From Pseudeuparius sepicola (Eukaryota > Arthropoda > Insecta > Coleoptera > Anthribidae), in assembly GCA_963920635.1 (NCBI GenBank), contig OY987303.1, positions 55,055,223-55,119,222 on the forward strand: 64,000 bases of DNA. The letters are read 5' to 3'. Position numbers and translations under genes: made by a program. The stretch's first letter is position 1; each line of letters begins with the position of its first letter. Shown piece after piece: positions 48,001 to 60,000 of the stretch. The notes beneath the pieces are model-generated. The model did not search any database, was not told the origin of the DNA, and saw only the letters and a list, made by a program, of their open reading frames with translations.

Positions 48001-51000
48001 TTTTAATGAAAGAAATACAACAAAAATGAACGGAAATGAGAATTCTCCTGGTTATGGGGCACACCTCCGGAGATAAGAACAGAAAATTTGGCTAGTTTAA
48101 ACCAGTGATGTAACATACATTTTTTCGGTATCTAGATACAGATACGTTAAGAAAGTATCTAGATACTTCCAGATACTATCAGTTAATTAAGAAAATGTCA
48201 GACCTCATAAGGCAATCAATATACTTACCTACTCACCTACTCACTCCAAAGTGAGCACTGAGAATGTATTTTATGTACGGTAAAATTTTAAAAAATCACT
48301 AAATCACAACTCATTTTATTATTTGTTTTGTTTATTTTTTAAAATTACATAGAGGCACGTGGCACGCCTTGGCATCTTGGCTAAACAAATGTATCTAGTA
48401 TCTAAGTATCTAGATACTAAAGCAGATCCTGATTTTTGTAAGTATCTAGATATGTATCTAGGTACATAAAAAGTATCTACACTCTATTCAAGCTAAATGC
48501 AAGTGGCGCGTAAACATTTACACGATGGAAGCACGTGAACAATTCTGAGGGCTAATACGAGGCAGGGCCGCATTAAGGACGATCTCTATGAATTTTATAA
48601 TATAAAATATTAAAATAATATGCCCCAGTATTAAGAACTTTAAAAACAAACTTGTATGGCAAACCTAGTCATTCACTTACCTGCAAATTTCTACTATTAA
48701 CACAAATCGTAGCACCCAACAATTAATGAACAGCGAAAGAATTATATCGGAAAAAAATAAAGGCCCACTTGCAACTCAGTACACCTCTGTAAGAAACACC
48801 GACTCGCTGCACTCGCCCGCCTGGTCAGACTTTATTGCCGGCTGGCCAATAGCAAGCCGATCACGTGCGTATCACGCTCTAGCCATGCAACAACTTGTGT
48901 TTATGTTTCACTTGCGTTTAGTTTGAATGGAGTTTAGATACAGTATCTAGATACATGTATCTATAGTCTATCCAAGATAAAGCGGCAGTAGATATAAACA
49001 AAGTCACATGACCGCCTTGCGATCGATTACCAGGGCCGGACTAATATGAGATTTCAAGTAGCACGTAATTCTCAACTAATTCTTTTAGAAGTTCTAAAAT
49101 GTGTGTTTCTGCCTTTCGTGGATCTTTATAAATTTCCTCAAATTAAGTAGCAAAATAAATTTACAGAATATACTGCTCGCGATCCGATCTAAAATATGCA
49201 GAAAACTCGACTAAGGGTAGAGCCGGCCCTGCATTCTGCTCGCCGCGTAAACACTTGACATTTTATGACGGCCAGGCCAATAAGAGAATAGGTCACGTGG
49301 TGGACAATGTTTTGATCCACTGCCGCTGTATCTTGGATAGACTTTAGATACATTACATCACTGGTTTAAACTAATGCTAAAATATCGGGATTTAGAACCT
49401 TTAAATGAAGGACATTTACATGGTGTAATTATGATTGGTCCGTGAGCGTCACCGTTCATGGACCAACCATAACGTACCATGTCTTTTGCGAATGCTCACG
49501 GACCAATCGCAAAAAAACGTTTTTTTTTTTGTTGAGTAAACACCATTCTGGCGCAGAAATTTTGTTTCTAACAACGGAATTCGCACGTGAATTTCAGTAG
49601 GCGTAGGCGCTTTTAAGTTTCTGACTTTTACCTTGACGGTTTGACATTGACAGTTGTCAAAAGGTTAGGTAGCATCGACACATCGCATACGTTTGAATTC
49701 CCAACGCCAACTTGAGGTTAAATTTAAACGAACGTTCGATATAAACAGTGACTATAAAAAGACAGAAACGGGAGGTTCTCTATTCTCCACCGTTCAAAAG
49801 AATATCAATTCACGTGGACTAAGGGCGGTGTTGAGAAGAAACTTGATTTTGGAGCTTATTAGACTGTTTACGAAAAACCCACGGTGACGCCGAGAGGTCG
49901 ACCAGTTTCCGAACGTATCCAGAACTCCGCTAACACGGTTACAGTCCCGTAAATGCGCAATATAAACCCCTAAAAGCGTACCGGTGTCTACACCTGGCGG
50001 GAAGCGGCGCCCGCAGACGTTGCCACGCCCCAGCTGACGCCCGGCGTGACGTCAGGAGCGGCGCGGCGTGCCGGCGCCGTCCCCTGACGTCACGCAGGGT
50101 GAACGCCCCAGCGAGCGGGCGCGGGTGGTATTGCCTCGGGGGGGGGGGGGGGGACTTGTGGGAGGGGCGGGGGGGGGGGGGGGTTCTCTAGCCTTGGGAG
50201 GCGGCGGTGACACTTCCTGGTTAGACGGGAATAGGAAAAAAACCCGTAGGCACATACATTCCAGAGATTGTCTCTTGATACACGAATCTGCCTACAATAT
50301 AAGGACCCTGCCGATGACGGGAAAATTAGTAGAGGAACATCCATTATGCTGATGATGACAAGACCGAGGACAAGACTTAAGCCGTAGTTTTCTCTATACT
50401 AACCTTCTCTTCTCAACATAGAAGTAAACGGCATACTTACCAACCAGATGCAGAAAACTGCGATTCTTTTCGAAGTTATCCTCCCCATCCTTCGAAAATT
50501 CTGCTTTACCTGTGCCCAGCAACCTTCTACTATACACCAATAATAAGTCTATAAGCGTTGACTGACGAATTAATAAGACTTCTCACGGCTATAGTTTCAT
50601 GTCCTGGAAAGTAGATGGAGCCTATGGTCAACAATGTATTTTGCATTGTATTTTGTCTCCGGGAAGCGCATGGTGAGCCAGAGAACTGTCAAACATGACA
50701 GCCGTGAGCAGTCTTTATTAATACGTCAGTCAACGCTATAAGTCTATCATTGGTACATTCTTAATCTTTCACAAAAGCCACCTTCCTCCAAGTTCTTTCT
50801 AAGCAACTCAACCAGATCCGATGTTCGGTCTAGCAAAAGAAAACTGATGCGAGTTTATTCAAACGATGAGAATTTGATATATACATACAGATTGCGATCA
50901 AAATCAAAATTATTAAAAACTGCCAAAAAATAGCAACGTTGCTATACCTAGGACATAAATCTTAAGACATTGGGATTTCAGGGTCTGCTGAATAAAGTTA

Positions 51001-54000
51001 CGTAGCCAGATTTAATCGTGCAGCGCATCACACTCTTACAGGGGTGTTGCGGATCAAATCCGAACATCCTGTAGGTTATATATGAAAATAGCCGCATTCC
51101 TTTTGCCCCTACACTGAGAACTTTAGCTCAGTTGTTAGCAGAGTCACTAAGTTTGTTTTTTTTTTCCTGCCAAAGGCTCATCTTGTGAAAGGGTCATTTT
51201 CCCCACCACCAAACTGAGCCAATATGCTCGATATATTGAGTGTCCTCGCGAGGATGTGCTTGAAGGATGAAGGGGGAGGTAAAAAAATCTCACTTTAGCT
51301 CGCATTCTCATTTGTAAAAGGAACTGCCACCAACTGAGAAAAAGTAAGAATTCTTAAGAAAAGTGGCAAAAGGAACGCGCCTAATATAGCATCACTACAA
51401 CACTCTGCGCACCTGTTCGCGCAGCCGCCATTTGGGAATAGATTCTGTCAAATGGATGCAGTGTCGGGGCGATTGGGCAGTTCTTTTTTGGCTGTATGAG
51501 AGATATTACAGTGGCGTGGAGTGTGCTTTTTTGTAAATTGTGCTTTGTGCTAGTATCTTTAAATAAAGAATCCCAGGAAGGAGTCAAAGCTCTATGTGTA
51601 TTAAAATTCCGAACCAATTTCTCCTGCTTGTGCTTACCACACATACCTACTTTACTAATACTACTCTGTATTTCTGAATTGATTTTCCCGAATACACCTC
51701 TGACTTCTATTCCCCCAATATGGCGAAAAGGTCATTTAATTTGCGGATGATTTCTCAAGAGTAAGTTATACTACTGGTTGTTTAATATGCTCTGCTTGAA
51801 GTTTTATTGTCGGAGACCACCAAAGAGATTTCTAGTCGTTTGTCGAAATTGTCGTGTTTGTAGTTTGTATTCAGATTACTCTCTCGATCATTAACGTTTC
51901 AGTCAGTCCGTCTGCTGTATGCGTGCGAGTTTTTTTCCGACGTTCCAATTTTGCCTAACGTCCGAAAATTGACATTCGTAAACAAGTTATTTTATTTACG
52001 GTGGCAAAGTTTGTCGAACTTCGCCATAAAATGTAGGTCGGCCCGCCACAACACACACCTAGACTTTACACAAGCCGCGGTTTCTGTTTGTTGCAATTTC
52101 GACGCGCCGGTCTAACCGCATTTTCTATGATCGAACGCCGGGGTTTTGTTTACGCATTGTGCAATTGGGCGGTCCGTTTTGTGAATGAACGGACCCGTCT
52201 TCGCTTTGATAGTAGGCTATTTATTATTTGTTTTTCGTTTTTGATAATAACAAACGCCGGAGCGGAGACGTCTCGCGCCTGCTTCCGTTCCTAAAATATC
52301 TTAACTGGCATTTCCGGTGAGAATTGAAGAGAGAATAGAAGCGGACGATTTGTAGGTAAGATATTTGCGCTACAGCAGTCATCCTGCTGCCCACGTCGAC
52401 CTGTAGCGCATACCAGACATACCAAGCGGACCGTTTGGCCTTTTAAACGTTCTTTCAATGAACTGGCTGCAGGAATGCGTGACGTATAAGTTGCGGAGCC
52501 GTACATAGCAACGCGAACGCCGAAGACAACCGCTCTCTGCATATAATATTATTGTGGAACTTTTTGAATGAAACGTATGGTATGATACGAGACAAGACCC
52601 GTTGCGAAAACATGATTAGATAACGAACGCTTCGCACTCGAAAACACGATAAATACGGCCGAGATATTAGATCAGCTGTGGGCCGAGCGCCACAAATAGA
52701 CGTCCGCCTCGCAAAAATATCACCCTCGGAGCTCACGTCCAGCGTGAAGTCAGCTGATTCGGAAAAACCGAACACAACCGTTTTAGGAATGCGTAAACAT
52801 CCATTACTCAGTAGGAAAGCGGAGCTGTTATCGCAGGTGACGCAACCGCTTCGGCATTCGATGAATGCAGGTTGGTCGGCTGAAAAACGAAAGATTATCT
52901 CGTAGCACTGCATGATGGGAGACTTTCCAAATGTTTATGTACCACAACAAAAAGTAATCTATGTGTGTCTCGATGTGCGCAACTGACCAGAGGCGCCATC
53001 TAATAGCGTAACAACAATTCTCACAAAGTGACAGATGTTGAAATCGAAATGATTTTATTATTCAAACCAAGGTAGGTACAGGCCAAATTCCTGATATTAG
53101 AGACTAGCAAAGTGAAGGAATGGATTTCTATATTTTACTTTGTACATATTATGTGTATATTTTATGCTTACGTGGTAAGTATGCAGATTTGGGCATGACA
53201 ACATGACCTACCACAAACTGATTTTAAACATCTGTTTTAGAAATTGCCGAGGAAATTGTTCATTCATAACATGCTATTTCTGGAGTGAATTTGAGCGAGA
53301 CATGAAGAATTCACTGGTATTCCGGGGAACTATTGGTTTTGCAACCATATTTTTTAGTGGAGCACGAAATAACTACAGAAATCATATTGGGGATGAGTAA
53401 GATGGAAGACCGAAACTGATAAACCGTTGCGTAGATTTAACAATTTCATCAAAAACCAAAAAATATATACCTATAAATTTGTCGACCTTGTGTACACAAG
53501 AGTAAACATGACTGTAAACAAAAACCGGAAAATACTTACGTAAAATATTGAATGTCTGTTTCTCCCGACCTGTATTTGCGTTAGTGATGGGTAAATTCCG
53601 GAAAATTCCAAATTACTCCTAAATTTCTAAAATTTTCATAAAAACTGTGAAAGGCCCTTTTCCTGGCAAGACCTTTCTAAAAAGACGAAACGCTTGATTA
53701 CTACTTAAGCATTGGTGAATGTTTTAAATTAAATTTGTTTATTAGATGTACAGTGTCCTCCAAATAGTTCGCATTATGGAGGGAAATTTTGTAATTATAC
53801 TAAAATCGAGCAACTCTTACGCCTGGCGTAAACAAGAGCACGTGCGTTGAGATATTTGCCAGGGCCGCACTGAGGCACGACCTTTATTTAATTTTAGTTT
53901 TACGTTGTTTACATCAAAATATTTCGGAAAAAATATTGGCTTAATTAAAATGGTTCAAAACATCGATAAAATTATTTGTGGCAGTGTCTAAATAGCTGAC

Positions 54001-57000
54001 AACAACAAGATAAAACCGCGTAAATACACTTTTGCGATCGAGTACGTCCCTGTTGCCAGGCGCGCTGATATTTGTTGGCCTATTGTTTCGCGGAACGTCA
54101 TCGAACACGTGCTTTTATTTACGCCAGGCGTAAGAATTGCCCGATTTTAGTACAGGTACCTAATGATTTATAATTTTTCTTAAGATAATTAATTAATAAC
54201 AAAAAATCGTGCAACACCCGTTATATGTATGGTCAACGGCTTCTAGATTAGACCTCCGATGCGTTTGCAGTAGGATTGCCACCTGTCCTTTTTTGAAAAG
54301 GACAGTCCTTTTTTCAAACAAATTGTCCTTGTGACTTTTTTAGCCCTAAAATGTCCTTTTTAATAACCTTAGGGGTGACGGGGTCGGTATAGTTCGAGTT
54401 CGGAAAGCGGCATATGCTCTACTAGTTCCTGGTGACCTGACTCCTCGATTATCGTTATTATCATCGTCGTTGACTTTACTGGATTGCTGGTGCCCAAGTC
54501 CATTTTACTATATTGATATTATCAAAGATCTATCCAACCTAGATATTCAGAGAATGTGTTTGACATGGGAAATGAAAATATAACCCAATTTTCGCCCACT
54601 TTATTGATTTATAATTACTTCGAATTTTGACAATTTTGTTTTGTTACAATTTAATTTGTAAGAAAATTAAAACATAGTAACGCTACTTCCAATATTTTTG
54701 CCTGAAATAATCACAAGTTTTTTAAAGGGAATGGCATTTAAAATGTTGTTACACGGTTTTATTGAGACACGATACGTTTACAATTGGAAAGTGAATAATT
54801 ATTATAGACTAAAAGAAGTCAATTTTTTCATTTTCACCTGTTTTACATTTAAAAAATGATATCATCGAGGTATACAAGACATTAATTTTGAAGGCCTCGG
54901 AGAATATTATTCATTACTCTTCGGAAGGTGCTGGGTGCATTTTTGAGACCAAATGGCATGCTTTTAAATTGATAGTGACCTATGTCTGTAGAAAATGCCG
55001 TTTTGGGTTTTGGGTATATCTTCTGGTGACATTACTTCGAATTTTGACAAAATTTAAACTTTTTAATGTTTTGTTAAAATTTAATTTGTAAGAAAATTTC
55101 TAGAAGAATTTTTTGCAATGTCCTTTTTTCACTTTGCAAAAAGGTGGCAACCCTAGTTTGCCGACAAAACTGCAACGCGCATGACGTCATTCTCGTCCCT
55201 CGAGAGGCGCCCCTTGTCACTCGACATCTCGGCGCTTCTGCTCGGGAAACAATCGCGACGGCCGCCTCGGATTCCTCCGATCGACGGCGCCGCCGACCCC
55301 GACAGCCGGCAACGCCGCAAACGAAAGCGCGGCAAGCTGCCGCCCGGCATAGCGCCGCCGGTTGCGAATACCGCCGCGGCGTCTGGGGGCGCCACCGGCC
55401 GCGCTACTACGTTCTATTTTTAGACTCGCCGGTACCGGCGCGGATTTTTTCGTTCGCGTGCGTGCCGGGGCGAGGGAGACGGACGACCGGGTACCTGGTG
55501 GAGCGGGAGCGAGCGAGAGGGGCGGCGGCAAAACGCGATTGACTATGGAATTTCTGTTGAGCTTGGCGGGAAACGAGGGAAAATTGATATTGGCGCGTTC
55601 GCAGGACGCTACGCAATAAAACGAATACTTATTGTTGCTTCGATCTTGGATATATTTTTAGTTCGACGATGAGAAAACGAGTCGGGGATTAGAAACACGG
55701 CAGTTATATTGAGTTTTTGTTACTTAAAAGTAGTTTCAGTAGGAATTGCTTATAATTATTGTGTCAATAAGTTGAAACATTGGGTGCGTATACCATAGAC
55801 GCAGCGAAAAAGCGCTTTTTATTCATTAAACGCCTTTTTATGCACACTATATATTGCATCTGTCATTTGTAATAATTGTTTTAAAAGTGTGCTGTGCTTT
55901 TAATAAGATCCAAAACGTGACAACTAACACAACACAATATTTTTAGTTTAAAAGAAAAACTATGCGCACAAATGCGCATGCGCCGATCAAGCGGTGCTTC
56001 AAACTACATAAAGCGCTTGCAAGCGCATGCATGCGCTTTTCGACAGTGTACGCAGCCATGACTCGGCGTTTTATTCTGTACAGGGTGTCCCAGTTAAGAC
56101 GTTACGAGTGTGTATCCCGGTAATTTTTGAGATAAATTGTTGGTTGAAAAACTACACTTGTGTAGTTTTTTCCAAAGAATTGAATGCCGCCAAGAAAAAG
56201 AACTTAATTTCAAGCAAAAAAGTTATAGCCAAATGTGTACTTAACTGTTTTTTTGTTTTTTATTAGACTAGTAAATTGAATAAAAAGTGCGCACCGGACG
56301 CTTGAAAGACACTTCCGACTTAGCGGAAATAACGTTTTTTTTTTTGTTCAAGTTAAGACTACAAAAAATTTAAAAAAAGACGTCACTTCCGGCTAAACCG
56401 GAAGTGATAGTGACTTGTGCAATGCAGATTTTTTTTATTGGATTTTTAGCCTACTGAAAAAATGCAACAAAATAGCCCCCTTCATTTTTTCTAAAAATCG
56501 GTTAGGTATTTGACGATATTTTTTTTGTTTCAGCCGTTTTCTTGGTGGGAAAACTACACAAGTTTTGTGTTTCAACCGTCAAGGTATCTTAAAAATTATA
56601 ACGAGATAATCCCTTGTAACGTTTTAACTGGAACATAAAAACGTCACTTCCGGTTAAATCGGAAGTGATATTCAAGTGTGCGGTGCAGGCTTTTTATCCA
56701 CTTTTACTTTACTTTGATTTTTCCAACAGAAAGTAGTTTGTTGTTGGTAGCAACTGGCAGTTAATTTTACTATTTGGTTTTTTTTTGCCCAAGTTTCAGT
56801 GTTGTTGTTGGTGCTTTTTCACCGGATTTTGTCATTTTCGCATGATTTGGTTGTTTGGCAATTTCTTTTAAAACAATTCTCAGCCAGTAGCCATTTTGAA
56901 TTAGAATTTTTGATACAAGATGCAAGCGACAAATTCTCACTTGTCACTCTACAAAGTATACCTAATTCAATTTTCCCTTTTCCCGAAAATTTTAAAATTT

Positions 57001-60000
57001 TGATGACCACAAATTTTTTCAGGTGATTCTTTGTAATTTTAGAAAAAAAAAGCAATAAAACCGTTTCAATAGGACAATAGCCAAGTCGGTTAACAAAACC
57101 GAATGAAACTGTTTTTAGTTTATGCTTTCTTTCACGTGTACTTAAAGTTTGAACAATTTCGTTGTTTCACAGGAGAGTCAGCACAGTTAAAAAAGTACTC
57201 TCTTTGTCAAGTCTCGCAAGATAATATTTTCATTTATAAATTTATAATGTAATAAAAATGCGTGGCCTGTTGAGCCGAGCCAGGCATTTAAAAACGTGAA
57301 CCGAAGCGCGCAACTGTGACGTAAATCTCGGAGAAGAGAATAAAGAATAATCTTGTGCTGGCTAGACTGGAACCGACAACCGACGCCGTGGTGTCAAAGA
57401 CATTTTCAAGGTTCAGTTACACAACCTCGCAACGGAGTTTTGTTATGCTAACGAATCCCGCCCGGTATTTATTGCACCAGAAATTTTTAATTTAATATTT
57501 TTATCGAAAATTGAGACCGGGATTTTATCTAGTTACCATTAATAAATGTTTGTGGGTATCATAACTTATTGCTGTATAGAGGATAGTGTCATTGTTATTG
57601 ATAGTATTTTTCCACAAATTTTAGTTTATAAAAGCAATTGATAGTGTTTTCAATTTGTACTTATAATAATTGGTCCTTTTTGTTCGCTACCTATTGTCAA
57701 AGAATAGGGTGGCTATTCTGTGCTATTGTGAAGAAACACGAAGGTATAGTCTGAAAATTTGGCTTAGAAAAAAAGATATAAGTTCCACCCTAGAGCTTAT
57801 CCTTGTTTGTCAGCAATGCTAAAGTAATATTTATGTTGGCATTGAATACCTAATTCACTATTTAGTGTCACTATTTGCTATTTTGTGGTATCATAGATAA
57901 ATATGAAATATATTACGACCTAATGGAATTTTCTGCGGTCTGCATAATCCGTTTTCTGATCGAGATCCAAGAGTGCCCTCAGTTTTGGAAAGTAGTTTCG
58001 AATTTCTAAAACCGATTGTTACCACAAAACATCATCAATATGTTATCGCACAACGACCACACACACATTTTTATAAAAACTAAATCGTTGACAAGGAAAA
58101 AGTAAAACAAAGCAAAAGTGTTACCTGAACACTAAAGGTAAAGTTGCTGCATGAACCAGGCTTTTAAAAAATTGCAAAGAGGATCCACAGATATAGATGT
58201 GAATAATTTTTTTAAAATAGTGAAGTACTTTCATCTATTTATAAATAAATAATGTACTTACTTATTTTTAACTACAGTAATAACGAAGCCATTGTTTATC
58301 GACAAAACCACTATAATAATACTGCTCACCTTCACAATATTCCAAACTAAGTACCTACTCCAGAAGCAACCAAATGCTTGTGTGGAGGAGTGGTGGCAAT
58401 TACTACTATTTAGCCTTCATTGCCATTTGCTTTTTATTTTTATAATAGATAATTTTGCTTGCAAATAACATTGCCATTATTTTTAAATATCATAATAAAC
58501 CGTTTCAATAGGTTGTAATTTTCTTTTTTCTCTTTGTCAAATCTGATAACCCTACATGTAGGTGGTGTTCCAAATTGGGCACTTTTGGTGTGTTTCTCCT
58601 ATTTTCCAAAGTTATAGACAAAAAGTATCTAAGGTGCCCATTGCTTGATTTTCGAGAAAAGTGGAATGATGCAAACCGCATCCTGATAATATCTCGATTC
58701 ATTTGGGAGATACAGGGTGTTCCTCGCTTTGTCCTGTTTCTTAACCATAACTTTTTTGTTTGTGAATGTTTTCGATTTCGGCAAAACCATTTTTTGTTTA
58801 TTTTTTTTTACGTAGAATTCACTGTTACATGCCCACCAACCACACAAAAAAATTGTAGTTAATTGCTATAAAAGTCAGTGCGTATCATTTTTATATTTCT
58901 GTGTCGTTTTTAAGTAAAAATCCAATTTTTTCTCATTTTGTTTCAGGCTGCGATTCTTCAGCAGACGGCAGAGTACATCTACGCTCTGGAGCAAGAGAAG
59001 ACCCGTCTGCTCTCGCAGAATTGCCAACTCAAGAGGTTGGTGGGTCAGCACGAAGGCGGTGAACTACCCCCAAAGAAGAGGAAGACTGAACTGATCCTAC
59101 CCACCATCTCTGCCGAATCTTCCGATGAAGGTGAGCGCGAGGCGCCCGCGAGTTTTCTCGGAACGTTTTTAACCGGCGTTTTTTTTTTGCATCGTAGGGC
59201 TCGGTTCTATGTCGCCGGAACCCGTCAAATTGATAACGGTAACCGTCAACAACCCGGCCGAGAATGCCGCCGATCTTAAACGGCAATTGGAGAGGGAGAG
59301 GAACTTGAGGTTGCTGCTCGAGGATCAAGTGAGGCAGCTGGAGACTCAGTTGTACCAACAACAGCAACAGGTGAGGAAAAATAGCAACGTTATTACAAAT
59401 TTTCCGAGAAAATGTTATAACCTTCTGTTAATAATTTTATTTTGCCAAAAATGTTTTGGCACCAGTCCGTATCTATCAGTCGATCGCGACTTTTCACCGA
59501 ACGAATGAAAAAAATACCTCGACTTTTCACCGAACGTATTAAAAAAAATACCGCGACTTCACCGAACGAATTAAAAAAACTATAGATGGCTGGAGCATTT
59601 ATGAGCAGAAGCATTTTGAGCATTTATGAGCAAGACATTTTTAAAAGTGTCTTGCCATTTTTGGTCCGGCAGTTTTGAGGCATTTATATAAATACAAAGG
59701 AGTGCGGGGCTGTGTGCACGTATATATAGATGAAAAAGAGAAAGAAGTGTATTATTTGCACGGAAATACACTTCTTTCTCTTTTTCATTTATACTATAAA
59801 TGTCATCAGTTAGAGAATTAATGAGAATTTCTGGTCACTTGTGAGCATTTATGGTCATTTATGAGCATTTATGGTCATTTATAAAAAAATCCCTCCATTT
59901 CTAGCCTATAAAACTACAAAACCGTTTCTAATTCTAACCTAGAATATTGCGAACTGTGTACCTACCTACTTTGCAAAATGGTCAAACAAAATTCAATTGT

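Larger units (their letters stand above)
48103..49363. mobile_element. 1261-bp hAT-like element hosting two MITEs
   Basis: Ends CAGTGATGTAAC and mirrored TTACATCACTG, flanked by perfect 8-bp repeats GTTTAAAC (48095-48102 and 49364-49371). The flank is itself a palindrome, so part of it could belong to the inverted ends. The body contains many GTATCTAGATAC words. Two MITEs (48480-48934 and 48964-49344) are inserted in it. Confidence 0.85.
34852..58946 (+). other. AP-4 intron 2 (24.1 kb)
   Basis: Very long intron within the bHLH. AT-rich DNA alternates with isolated GC/CpG-rich blocks (36850-37120, 38400-40010, 41220-41340, 41590-42110, 43490-43740, 49980-50230, 55150-55610), transposons and a ~200-bp tandem array. 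Stretches 35000-36850, 44000-45640, 50750-53790 and 56640-58940 show nothing I can assign beyond scattered low-complexity sequence. No nested gene is supported: open frames in the GC-rich blocks overlap on both strands and lack motifs. Confidence 0.8.

Noticed and set aside
52455..52913. 152-codon frame on the minus strand
   Set aside because: No recognisable domain, no splice context, unremarkable composition.
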